64,000 nucleotides of DNA from Strigamia acuminata (Eukaryota; Arthropoda; Chilopoda; Geophilomorpha; Linotaeniidae). Under the pieces are notes generated by a model. It made no database searches, was not told the origin of the DNA, and saw only the letters and a program-made list of their open reading frames with translations. The translations under genes and the position numbers were made by a program. This document shows, one piece after another, positions 32,370 through 44,061 of the stretch (its first letter is position 1; each line of letters starts with the position of its first letter). The DNA lies in contig OX442319.1 in assembly GCA_949358305.1 (NCBI GenBank), forward strand, positions 7,316,001-7,380,000. Direction: 5' to 3'.

Positions 32370-34022
32370 CCATGGATTCGAACCTGAAAATTGCCGAGAT
32401 GAGCAGATTTGGAAAAAAGGCGAGTTTGCTCGAAATAAAACATCACGTGCGTCGCCATTTTGCGAGTTTCCGTGTGCATTGATGGAGCCAAGCGGTCTTC
32501 TTCAAGATGGGAGAGGAAAGCAACGAGGATTGTCTCCACTGCATTGCAAAGAGAGCAACGGGAGCTGCAATTCCGCAACCACAGGATGGTGCAGAAGAGT
32601 AGGCGAAAGACGCGCGCGTGCTCGCCTAGGAAAGGTTGGAGCAGACGACGCCAAGTTGGTTTCGTACTCATCAAGGCACAGATACACAACGCAATGGTCC
32701 TGATATGAAGATTTTTGTTGTTAAATTTTCATTTAAGTTTATATTTGTTAATATTTAAGAGTTTATTATTCGTTTTGAATATAATTGTTAGCAAATAAGA
32801 GTAGATTTAGTTTCGTTTGGTGTCAGTTCTTGATGTGAACTGCGAGTTGGGTCGGTCGGCACTGACCAATGTCTTGAGGTTGTTGAGAACAGTCCCGCGC
32901 TTCCTTGCTTGAGTTGAATTGTCGCAGGAAAGTGGTCGTTTCTCTCTTCGTTTTTAGTATTCTACCTGCTTTTCGGGTTGGGTAAAGGAGTGAGAGCGAG
33001 GAACTGCGCCTCTGTGAACACAGTGCTTGACCGCCCGCCTCTCAGTGAGCTGTTCACTTGAAAAACGATAATTTATAGAGTAGTCTTTCTATTTGTGAAA
33101 GAAAGAGCGCCAGTCAGCAAGGACACGTCACGGTGTCCGCTAAGACAAGCCTAAAGAGCTGGACGGTGGTCGTTTGACTCTGCAGCAAAGATTCAAGCCA
33201 AGTTCCTGAAGAAAAGAATTAAGAAATCGTTTTCCTTGGCTTATGTTAGTTTAAGAAGAAGGAATTTGTTAGGATTAAGAATTTTTTTGGATGGGAAAGA
33301 CTGGGAAGTCTTGTCCAGGTGTGTTGACTGTGTGAGCAGACTCAGTGTCTTGAGTGAAAGCGACCTGAGAGTAAGTTTTCCCTTGCTCATACAAGTTTAG
33401 TCAGAGCCAAACTAATGAATTTTCGAAATAATTTAGTTTTTGGCATTTTTTGAAAGGTTGGCAGCGCCTGGTCACTTCACCCCAGTCATGATTGCTGGCT
33501 TGCAATTTTTTAGAGTGCTCCTAGCTTTAATAGTTGATTTAGTTCATGAGGTCGGTTCTATTGTGAACTGCGAGGTTTTCGGACGGCTGCTTGGCCGCCA
33601 GGTTTGAGGCTTGCTGGAAAGAGGTCCCGCGCTCTTCTGCTTGTCTTTGATTTTTGCAGAAGAGTGGTCGCCCCTTCTCCTTTTATACACTCAGTCTGCT
33701 ATTCGGGTTGTGTGGGAGAGTGGAGGCGAGGGATCTCGCCTCAATTGGCCACTGAGTTTGTCCGCCAGCCTTGCAGTGAGCTGTCCTCATGTAGAAATGA
33801 TTTGATTCAGTTTTGGGGGATTTCCGCTTCATTTAGCAGCTTAAGCAAGTTTTAGTGTGTGACGATTTTAGAAGAACCCGTGCGTGGGTTGAGATAGCGC
33901 AAGCCACACTAGCTGTTTAATTAGAGAAGGCGGAAAGGTAGCAATCAGTCTCCTTTCAGACTGTTTTATGTGTTTTCTAGTTAGATGGACCTTCTGCGGA
34001 TGGTCACAGAGAATTCTAGACG

Positions 34023-34262
34023 GGTTTTAGGTTGGTTTTCCCCGATAAATCACACAGCTTTACAGGTTTTAGGTGGTTTTACTCGATAAATCATATATTC
34101 TTCGCAGTTTTAGGTGGTTTTCCCTGATAAATCACATAGGTTAAGAGGTTTTAGGTTGGTTTTCCCAAATAAACCACAAATTCTATAGGGTTCTAGGCTG
34201 GTCTTCCGAAATAGACCACACAGTTTATCGGTTCTAGGGGATCTTCCGCAATAGACCCATAG
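34023..34262 (+). repeat. Six tandem ~41-nt units, each a hairpin with covarying stem
   Basis: Units start with GGTTTTAGG or GGTTCTAGG. Stems: GGTTT with AAATC (units 1-3), TGGTTT with AAACCA (unit 4), TGGTCT with AGACCA (unit 5), and a one-mismatch version in unit 6. A more diverged unit lies just upstream (about 33987-34022). Confidence 0.75.
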
Positions 34263-37200
34263 TAGTCCCACAATTTAAGCAAATGAGTTTTCGTTACAAG
34301 AATCGCGTAGGACAGAAAATTAGCAAATAATAAGTAAGAATTGAGTTGAGACCCATTTACTTATTAAAGTCTCACCAGAAAAAAAAACGTGAGGTCAGTG
34401 AGCGACCAAAAGTCCCGCTGAATTACATCCATGTGAGAGAAAGGTTTAGTTGGTTAACCGTTGGTCCATCAAGCCCAAGAATTAGAGTAGAAGAAAGTTT
34501 AGTTGGTTAACCGTTGGTCCATCAAACTCAAATATAGAGATGCCAGTTGTCCATGACAATTCGCATGCATAGAATGCTAGTGTCAGGAGCTTCAAGACCC
34601 ATGATCTGAAAAGCATGGTCATAGTCATGTCCTGTCCTCTCTGGACCATAGGGCATTCCGAGGCAAACTGCAGCTTGACGCTAGCAGTAGTGAGAAGACA
34701 ACGTATAGGGGCTTAAATGCGCTCATCGTTGTTCATTGCCATTTTCCTACAGTTTGAGATGCTGAAGGAGTAGGCACAGTTTAGTTTGTTGGTTTGCAAG
34801 CGAGCGCACGATTTACGAACTAGAGCTAGAAGCGTTTTGGACTCGCACCAACAAGTGAAGTCACCTTCCAATTTAGGAAGGCGAAAAAGCAGCCACAGTT
34901 ACACGACTTTTTCTTGAGCTGCAGTTAGGAAGAAAAGGCAACCCCTTGTTTGAGCACGTTCCGACCTAAGCAGTGTCGAGACGTTTAGTTGGGGGGTTGA
35001 GGTTAGCTGGGGGCATGAAGAGCACAAGAAAGTTAAGGGAGCTCAGTTCTCGTTGCAAAACAGAAATTGAGAATTAGAATCATTGGTTTTTTTTCAGTGC
35101 CCACCTTTGATTAAAAAGTGGGGAGAGGTGACCAAAGGTATTCCCTCCAAAATTAGAAGCCGAGACCATGTCTCACCAAGTTTAGAGAGGTCAGTAATTT
35201 GACTTGTCACAGGCGTTCTTATATTAGGCGATAAGAAACAGCCTGCGGGCTGTTCCCTTGTCTTTAGAATTGAGATTTCGTTGGGACAGCTCTCTCTCTC
35301 TCAAGTAAGAATAAGTGCGGGTCTCCGAAGTATAACTCCAAGCTATTTTCGTCGTCATGCCAGCAATTGGCCGGTAGTCTAAGCGTGATTGGGTCGCTTG
35401 CGACGCTTTTCCCTCTTTAGCCCAGAGTATGGTTGGAGTTGGGGATTGTGGATCTCAACTGATCTTAGAACGTGAGGATGTCCGGTGATGCTGCATGTCA
35501 CGTTAGTTACTTGGTTTAGTCTGTCGTTATAGAAATAGACAAAGTTCATTCGTCTACTGTCAGCTGTTTTAGAATCGTAGACGAGTGTTGATATTGGAAG
35601 ATTTTGCTTAGATATACAGACGCTTACGTGTTTTAGAAGAAGTCTAGTTGTGTTGAATTTGTCAAAGGGGATAGGTTATTTGGTAGTCCGGTCTATTCTG
35701 GATCAAATTTCCAACAGGTTGACTTTTAATTTAAAACGTGTTTAATTTAGCTCTTTTTAAGTTGATCTCAGACCGGACAAGCGTCATAAATCTGTTTCTT
35801 TCTTGATAGTATTAGTCGTTAGTTCAGTATAAGACATGTGAGGCAAGCCCCCCCCCCCGCTCTCTATTTTTTTTTTTTTCGCCCGGGAGGAAATATAAGG
35901 ATATATAAAATGGAAGACGGGAGGTTAAGTTATTGTGTGGTGGCCGCGTGTCAGGACTTTGGTCTGGTTGACCCACTGGAGTGCACGCCAGGGGGTCGCC
36001 CACCGAAGTCCTCTTGATCCCGCTGAGGAGGTCCATAGTTAGATATTCGGGTTCGTGGGTTAATGACGTTTGTCACGTACTGGTCAGCGCATTTTCGGTT
36101 TTTAGGGACTAAGATTCGGTACATTAGTTGCTTTGTAGCATGAGTTTTTTCGGCTGAACTCGATGGATTGAGATGCAAGTTCTCCTTTGAGTACGGAAAA
36201 GAATGGGCATAATTTTACTAGACACGTTTTCGTCTTGATCTTAAATTAGGTATTGTAACAGGTAGCTAGAATAGTTGCAGGGGTTATCAAAGCATTCCCA
36301 TCAGGGAGCAGATCCGTACGAGTTGACTTAGTAATAAGTTATGAGAGGAGAGAGAGAGGGACTCTTTGTTAGAAATTTAGGACGCCCAGCTTAGGAATTA
36401 AGTGAGTTTAGCTTGGGAGTTCCACATAGTTGGGTGGACTTCTCAACAAGACGATCCCTTGAAGTGAGAGTAATGCAATTGCTTATCGGGGATTGTTCTT
36501 TCTTTAATGTTAGCGTGAATAATTTATTCAAGTTAAAAGGTATTAGTGGTTTTACAGAAGTGAATTTAAGCGTTTTTCTTTATAAGTTTCTTCTCCTTCC
36601 CGCGCGAGTTGAGATTGTCTAGTCCTCGCCGCTTCGTTGCGCGATTCTCTTCTCTAGTTGAATGCGTTGGAGGCAGGGTCCCTTGTTAGAAAAAAGACAG
36701 AGCAAGTTTTAGCGTTATTAATTTAGAAAATAGCTTTTCATCTGCATACTGCGGAACTTGGTTAAGATTCAAGGGCCCCGAGTTGCTTTAATTTATTGTT
36801 GTCCAGAGTGACCATCCAGAATGAGTAAAGTGGAGTGTCTGGCGGTTGAGTTTGTCTGCGGCACTCTATCTGAAGCAAAATGGCGGTAGCCGTGGATACA
36901 GTTTTTGCATGTGTTATGGGAAGGGCTAAGCAAAGAGAAATTAATTCTGCATTCAGATAGACAGAAGTTTGGCTGAGGTTTTCAGTTTTTCGTCATTCTT
37001 CTTAGAAATTCAATTGTTTTTCGGTTGGATTACTATTCTAGTGGGTAAAAAAAAAGTGTTTGCTGCAATTTATTTAGGGTTAAAAGTTTCCCTTTTCGAA
37101 TTTTCGTTTGCAAAAGGGAGAGACATGTTGCAGTAGGGAAACGTTCACTTGCGCTTTGTTCAGGTCATGGTGAGTTTTGGAGTCGTTTTTGTTCGGTTTA

Positions 37201-38181
37201 GGCCTTTGTAAGGATATGTTGAGTGGCAAGAACGTTCATGTCGGCTTCCGTACGAGTGCCATGAGAGAATTAAGCACACGTTGTTAGTAAGGGGCGGATT
37301 TTTACTTTGGGTTCGAATTCCTATTTCGTTTGGTCTCGTTAGTCGGGTAACAGTTTCCTCGTTTTGGGGATTTGAGCGGCGTACGTTTTCGTGCTTTAGT
37401 TGTGGCGTTAGAAATAAGGGTGAACTTAGCCTCCATTAGCGAACTGTAGAATTAAGCCCTTCTTATTGTAGAGTTAAAACCTAGGTCGGGTCGTTATTCC
37501 GGTTGGAGCTGTGTTTGTAAATTTCGCCCAGTCTGTAGCTACTAGGAATTCTTTCTTTTAAGTAAAAAGGCCGTGCCTTCTTAGATTTCTTTGGAAATAA
37601 TTCTCGTTTTGATTTTTCCAGAGATAGGTTTTGATTTGTTAAAAAGCTTAGGTTAAGTACGAGATTTTTTTTGCTTTAGTTAATTAGTCGATAGAAGTAG
37701 GCAAGGTTTTTCTCAGTTAACGTGCGAGTAGCGTCAGTTTCGAGTTGCTTTGTAGACGGCGTACGGTGTTCGCGTTCGGAGTGTTATTAGAATTTAGTTC
37801 AGGTGACTGCAGTTGATTAATTTCAATTCGACGACCTTATTCAGAATTTACTCTCATGAGCGAATTTCCTTTTACCGTTTATTTGTGCAGTAAGACAGGC
37901 GTGAATTATTAGTCTAGAGATTTTGCTGATAAGTTATTGTTATTTTAGTTGTATTCTTCTGCAGTCTATTTGGTGCCTTCTCGTTTCAGGGGACCCGTTC
38001 TCGTTCGTGTATTTGGGATTGTTAACAGAAAGGTCAATTCAATTTTTCGTTTGGGAAAAGGGGTTCTTTGTTTCGTGATTGGGGTTTGCCATTAGACACA
38101 GGCTTGGTGAATGTTCGGTCTTTCCTTTTTGCGTGCGATTACTTCAGAGCGGCTGCTCGCTTCCTTTTTGGCTGGGAGCAA

Positions 38182-39367
38182 TGTTGCGAGCAAGAACGCA
38201 ACAAAAAGATTAGGAGACTCACGTTTCACCTGAAATTAGTAGAAGGTCTTTTTAGTTTGGTTTTAGTAGTTGATCACAAGTTTGCAGACATATCTGATGT
38301 GTCCAGTGGCCTGGTTGACCGACGGTTTTGCTCCGTGTAGTCCACGGTAGTAATCGGGTGGTCGGTTGTACCTGTAGTGGACATTTGCGGTGTTGTCAGT
38401 CACTTGTGGTTGTTTTGAGTATTGGTTTTTAGCTGTATGTTTAAGAGAAATATTAGTTTTGTAAGAGTTTTATGTATTGTTTTGATTGCAATTAACCTTT
38501 GCTAGTTGTTCCGGGTGTTTAGTGGTCGTCTGAAACGTGGGTTGGCTAGCACTGCAGGGCGTCGGTAGTGGTTGTGCAGACATTGAGCGCTTTGGGTACG
38601 CATGCGGGAATGAGAGCGGCTTGGAAACGCCTCGTTTGGCTTCTCTGCAAGGTTCCCGTACTGAGTTGGAAGTCCCGGCGTTTTTGTCATGCCTTGGACG
38701 GCCTTGGAAGTCAGTTTGGATCGGTTCTGCTTTCATTCGCGTCTCTCAGCTGTTGCTAGACCGCCATGTGCTTAAGGTACGGTTCTGGTGGCCTTTTGAT
38801 AGTTAGTGTCGACATTTCACTGGAACACAGCATAGGGGTTGATAGTATTTAATAACTTGTGTATTTTATGCCAATGATAGATGTTTATACTAAGCTTTTA
38901 TTACGTGTTATTACTTGGTTGTTAAGGGTTAAGTTTGAGACATGTAGTGCCCTCTTTGGAGGTATTGGGTTTAAGCTCAACATTGTTCTTTTGTCTTTAT
39001 TTACTGTTAGCCTTTATTTACAAGTAATTGTTTGTTATATTTAAGTTTGCCTTGCGCCATTGTTCACGGTTGCTAGGCGAAGTTGTTGTCAAGATGCGTA
39101 GCCATTTAAGTTCTCTTTTTCCTCCTTTAAAATAAACGATGTCTTGTTGTTCTACCATTTTCTCCTGGGATTACTTACTCCAAATGATGAGCCAAGCAGC
39201 CCTGAGACTGGGAGAAATAGAACCCACGACCAGGTCAGGAAAAAAGGAGAGAGTTAAACACTACAGGACGATGCATAGATTTAGGCCTAGAAAAACGGCA
39301 TTTTGCATCTGTCTCATATATATCGAATGTTTGTCAGCCACCACGATCACAGAGATTGCTGGCAACA
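38182..39367 (+). repeat. 3' LTR of element D
   Basis: Identical by eye to 31165-32350. Followed by ACAA and the outer end of the B LTR. Confidence 0.95.
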
Positions 39368-39392
39368 ACAATATCTACGCTGTCTTGCAACA
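39368..39392 (-). repeat. 5' LTR of B, segment 3 (outer U3 end)
   Basis: ACAA duplication plus 21 bases matching 7331-7351. Then GTGG and satellite. Confidence 0.92.
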
Positions 39393-42300
39393 GTGGTGTT
39401 TGTGCTAAGTCAACTGTGATGAGATCAAAAGTCTATTCTCCCAAATCATCGGTTGGATGTTTCTAAAACTTACATTGGAGCCTTCTACTAAGGTTTAAAC
39501 ACTATTTCTGAACATTCAGAGACATTGGACTTGTGGTGTTTGTGCTAAGTCAACTACGATGTGAAATGAGCTCAAAATTTTTTTTTCAAAATTTAATGCT
39601 TGGGTGTTGCTAAAACTTATATTGAAGGCTTCTACTAAGGTTTAAACACTATTTCTGAACATTCAGAGACATTGGACTTGTGGTGTTTGTGCTAAGTCAA
39701 CTGTGATGAGATCAAAAGTTTATTCTCCCAAATCATTCGTTGGATGTTTCTAAAACTTACATTGGAGCCTTCTACTAAGGTTTAAACACTATTTCTGAAC
39801 ATTCAGAGACATTGGTCTTGTGGTGTTTGTGCTAAGTCAACTGTGATGAGATCAAAAGTCTATTCTCCCAAATCATCGGTTAAATGTTATAAAACTTACA
39901 TTGGAGCCTTCTACTAAGGTTTAAACACTATTTCTGAACATTCAGAGACATTGGTCTTGTGGTGTTTGTGCTAAGTCAACTGTGATGAGATCAAAAGTCT
40001 ATTCTCCTAAATCATTGGTTGGATGTTTCTAAAACTTACATTGGAGCCTTCTACTAAGGTTTAAACACTATTTCTGAACATTCAGAGACATTGGTCTTGT
40101 GGTGTTTGTGCTAAGTCAACTGTGATGAGATCAAAAGTCTATTCTCCTAAATCATTGGTTGGATGTTTCTAAAACTTACATTGGAGCCTTCTACTAAGGT
40201 TTAAACACTATTTCTGAACATTCAGAGACATTGGTCTTGTGGTGTTTGTGCTAAGTCAACTGCGATGTGAAATGAGCTCAAAATTTTTTTCTTCAAAATT
40301 TAATGCTTGGGTGTTGCTAAAACTTATATTGAAGGCTTCTACTAAGGTTTAAACACTATTTCTGAACATACAGAGACATTGGACTTGTGGTGTTTGTGCT
40401 AAGTCAACTGTGATGAGATCAAAAGTTTATTCTCCCAAATCATTCGTTGGATGTTTCTAAAACTTACATTGGAGCCTTCTACTAAGGTTTAAACACTATT
40501 TCTGAACATTCAGAGACATTGGTCTTGTGGTGTTTGTGCTAAGTCAACTGTGATGAGATCAAAAGTCTATTCTCCCAAATCATCGGTTAAATGTTATAAA
40601 ACTTACATTGGAGCCTTCTACTAAGGTTTAAACACTATTTCTGAACATTCAGAGACATTGGTCTTGTGGTGTTTGTGCTAAGTCAACTGTGATGAGATCA
40701 AAAGTCTATTCTCCCAAATCATCGGTTGGATGTTTCTAAAACTTACATTGGAGCCTTCTACTAAGGTTTAAACACTATTTCTGAACATTCAGAGACATTG
40801 GTCTTGTAGTGTTTGTGCTAAGTCAACTGTGATGAGATCAAAAGTCTATTCTCCTAAATCATTGGTTGGATGTTTCTAAAACTTACATTGGAGCCTTCTA
40901 CTAAGGTTTAAACACTATTTCTGAACATTCAGAGACATTGCTCTTGTGGTGTTTGTGCTAAGTCAACTGCGATGTGAAATGAGCTCAAAATTTTTTTCTT
41001 CAAAATTTAATGCTTGGGTGTTGCTAAAACTTATATTGAAGGCTTCTACTAAGGTTTAAACACTATTTCTGAACATACAGAGACATTGGACTTGTGGTGT
41101 TTGTGCTAAGTAACTGTGATGAGATCAAAAGTCTATTCTCCCAAATCATTGCTTGGATGTTGCTAAAACTTACATTGAAGGCTTCTACTAAGGTTTAAAC
41201 ACTATTTCTGAACATTCAGAGACATTGGTCTTGTGGTGTTTGTGCTAAGTCAACTGTGATGAGATCAAAAGTCTATTCTCCCAAATCATCGGTTGGATGT
41301 TTCTAAAACTTACATTGGAGCCTTCTACTAAGGTTTAAACACTATTTCTGAACATTCAGAGACATTGGTCTTATGGTGTTTGTGCTAAGTCAACTATGAT
41401 GAGATCAAAAGTCTATTCTCCCAAATCATCGGTTGAATGTTTCTAAAACTTACATTGAGCCTTCTACTAAGGTTTAAACACTATTTCTGAACATTCAGAG
41501 ACATTGGTCTTGTGGTGTTTGTGCTAAGTCAACTGTGATGAGATCAAAAGTCTATTCTCCCAAATCATCGGTTGGATGTTTCTAAAACTTACATTGGAGC
41601 CTTCTACTAAGGTTTAAACACTATTTCTGAACATTCAGAGACATTGGACTTGTGGTGTTTGTGCTAAGTCAACTGCGATGTGAAATGAGCTCAAAATTTT
41701 TTTTTCAAAATTTATTGTTTAGGTGTTGCTAAAACTTATATTGAAGGCTTCTACTAAGGTTTAAACACTATTTCTGAACATTCAGAGACATTGGTCTTGT
41801 GGTGTTTGTGCTAAGTCAACTGCGATGTGAAATGAGCTCAAAATTTTTTTTTCAAAATTTAATGCTTGGGTGTTGCTAAAACTTATATTGAAGGCTTCTA
41901 CTAAGGTTTAAACACTATTTCTGAACATTCAGAGACATTAGACTTGTGGTGTTTGTGCTAAGTCAACTGTGATGAGATCAAAAGTTTATTCTCCCAAATC
42001 ATTCGTGGGATGTTTCTAAAACTTACATTGGAGCCTTCTACTGAGGTTTAAACACTATTTCTGAACATTCAGAGACATTGGTCTTGTGGTGTTTGTGCTA
42101 AGTCAACTGTGATGAGATCAAAAGTCTATTCTCCCAAATCATCGGTTAAATGTTATAAAACTTACATTGGAGCCTTCTACTAAGGTTTAAACACTATTTC
42201 TGAACATTCAGAGACATTGGTCTTGTGGTGTTTGTGCTAAGTCAACTGTGATGAGATCAAAAGTCTATTCTCCCAAATCATCGGTTAAATGTTTCTAAAA

Positions 42301-43062
42301 CTTACATTGGAGCCTTCTACTAAGGTTTAAACACTATTTCTGAACATTCAGAGACATTGGACTTGTGGTGTTTGTGCTAAGTAACTGTGATGAGATCAAA
42401 AGTCTATTCTCCCAAATCATTGCTTGGATGTTGCTAAAACTTACATTGAAGGCTTCTACTAAGGTTTAAACACTATTTCTGAACATTCAGAGACATTGGT
42501 CTTGTGGTGTTTGTGCTAAGTCAACTGTGATGAGATCAAAGTCTATTCTCCCAAATCATCGGTTGGATGTTTCTAAAACTTACATTGGAGCCTTCTACTA
42601 AGGTTTAAACACTATTTCTGAACATTCAGAGACATTGGTCTTATGGTGTTTGTGCTAAGTCAACTATGATGAGATCAAAAGTCTATTCTCCCAAATCATC
42701 GGTTGAATGTTTCTAAAACTTACATTGGAGCCTTCTACTAAGGTTTAAACACTATTTCTGAACATTCAGAGACATTGGTCTTGTGGTGTTTGTGCTAAGT
42801 CAACTGTGATGAGATCAAAAGTCTATTCTCCCAAATCATCGGTTGGATGTTTCTAAAACTTACATTGGAGCCTTCTATTAAGGTTTAAACACTATTTCTG
42901 AACATTCAGAGACATTGGTCTTGTGGTGTTTGTGCTAAGTCAACTGCGATGTGAAATAAGCTCAAAATTTTTTTTTCAAAGTTTATTGCTTGGGTGTTGC
43001 TAAAACTTACATTGAAGGCTTCTACTAAGGTTTAAACACTATTTCTAAACATTCAGAGACAT
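39393..43062. repeat. Satellite array, two monomer types in higher-order repeats
   Basis: About 26 monomers. Type 1 is about 140 bp (contains TGATGAGATCAAAAG), type 2 about 147 bp (contains GATGTGAAATGAGCTC and a T-tract). Both share CTTCTACTAAGGTTTAAACA and TTGTGGTGTTTGTGCTAAG. Type 2 recurs at 39558, 40264, 40971 and 41677, a 706-707-bp period of five monomers. No coding content. Confidence 0.97.
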
Positions 43063-43667
43063 TAGGTGCGTTCAATTTACGAAAGGAAAGAAAAATCTTT
43101 CCTTTTCTTACTTTCGCAAAGGAAGAAAAAGTACTTTAGAATGAATGCACTTTTTTTGTTACTTTCTATTTGTTTGTCAATTCTAGTTTTAGCATGCTGT
43201 AATTCGATTTTAATCTGGTTTTTAGTAACTAACAAACGTTTTTTCGATTAAAACGAATGTTTTTTCGGTAAAAACGAACATTTTTTGGTAAAAACTAACG
43301 TTTTTTCGATAAAAACAAACGTTTTTCCGGTAAAACGAACGTATTTCGTTAAAAACGAACGTATTTCGTTAAAAACGAACGTTTTTTCGATAAAAACGAA
43401 CGTTTTTTCAGTTATAACAATGTTTTATCATTACAACAAGTAATAAATCTTTACTTAATTGTTGGTTTGGCTAACAAATGACTAATGCGCATGCGCCGAT
43501 CGCGAAAGTAAAACTGAAAGGAAGAAAAGTAACCCAAACGCTACCTTTGGCTAAAGTGACTTTGGCCACTTTCCTTTCGGTAAAAATGACGTTTTTGACG
43601 TCACTTCCGGTGGCGAAAGTAACGAAAGGAAAGATTCTTCTTTCCTTTCGCAAATTGAACGCACCTA
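43063..43667. mobile_element. Short TIR (MITE-like) element in the satellite
   Basis: Begins TAGGTGCGTTCAATTT and ends with its inverse, AAATTGAACGCACCTA. The inverted similarity continues for about 60 bp with a few mismatches and contains its own hairpin (GAAAGGAAAG with CTTTCC). The centre (about 43225-43420) has roughly 22-bp repeats around AAAACGAACGTTTTTTCG. No transposase ORF. Flanking TA on both sides may be the target duplication, but the ancestral site is ambiguous. Confidence 0.82.
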
Positions 43668-44061
43668 GTGGTCTTGTGGTGTTTGTGCTAAGTCAACTGT
43701 GATGAGATCAAAAGTCTATTCTCCCAAATCATCGGTTGGATGTTTCTAAAACTTACATTGGAGCCTTCTACTAAGGTTTAAACACTATTTCTGAACATTC
43801 AGAGACATTGGACTTGTGGTGTTTGTGCTAAGTCAACTGCGATGTCAAATGAGCTCAAAATTTTTTTTTCAAAATTTATTGCTTAGGTGTTGCTAAAACT
43901 TATATTGAAGGCTTCTACTAAGGTTTAAACACTATTTCTGAACATTCAGAGACATTGGTCTTGTGGTGTTTGTGCTAAGTCAACTGCGATGTGAAATGAG
44001 CTCAAAATTTTTTTTTCAAAATTTAATGCTTGGGTGTTGCTAAAACTTATATTGAAGGCTT
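43668..44061. repeat. Satellite array, continued up to element E
   Basis: One type 1 and two type 2 monomers, the last cut by E with GCTT (44058-44061) as target duplication. Confidence 0.95.

Larger units (their letters stand above)
32351..38181 (+). other. Non-coding interior of element D
   Basis: No gene supported over 5.8 kb. Primer site 32358-32369, anticodon-arm box 32685-32693, a roughly 250-bp segment in two diverged copies (about 32830-33065 and 33555-33795), a tandem hairpin array (34023-34262), a 53-bp-spaced duplicate (34443, 34496), a UGCG-loop hairpin (35238-35253), a C-then-T homopolymer stretch (about 35849-35880), and a TTTTTGGCTGGGAGCAA block at the 3' LTR border. A 193-codon frame (32122-32703) crosses LTR and leader and has no recognisable content. 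Confidence 0.8.
31165..39367 (+). mobile_element. Element D: non-coding BEL-like LTR element (LARD type)
   Basis: Two apparently identical 1186-bp LTRs (31165-32350, 38182-39367) flanked by ACAA (31161-31164, 39368-39371) inside the B LTR. The 5.8-kb interior has no long ORF and no retroelement protein motif on either strand. Orientation follows from the primer site, the AATAAA signal (32114-32119) and LTR similarity to C. The LTR shares blocks with C (for example GCCATTGTTCACGGTTGC), so C-family enzymes are the likely helpers. Confidence 0.93.
5790..39392 (-). mobile_element. Element B: BEL/Pao retrotransposon, 5' LTR split by C and D
   Basis: Flanked by the 4-bp duplication GTGG (5786-5789 and 39393-39396) in satellite sequence. 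The left 3' LTR is whole (5790-7351). The right 5' LTR is recovered in three pieces (13649-14810, 30782-31164, 39368-39392) that together match it end to end. Removing C and D leaves a complete element of about 9.4 kb with an intact ORF. Confidence 0.95.

Noticed and set aside
32122-32703. 193-codon plus frame across the D LTR and leader
   Set aside because: It crosses the primer site and tRNA box, and the part inside the LTR recurs at 39139 with a different continuation. No domain recognised.
35849-35880. C-run followed by T-run in element D
   Set aside because: A plain homopolymer stretch, likely slippage; no further structure supports a function.
32351-38181. Decayed pol inside element D
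   Set aside because: No RT, integrase or protease motif could be read in any frame, and the short frames have no similarity to the other BEL proteins.
39393-43062. Possible CRISPR-like repeat array
   Set aside because: Monomers are contiguous 140-147-bp tandem repeats without unique spacers, in animal retroelement context: this is a satellite.
43066-43251. Small protein in the TIR element
   Set aside because: The 61-codon frame lies in the terminal repeat and low-complexity core and is far too short for a transposase.
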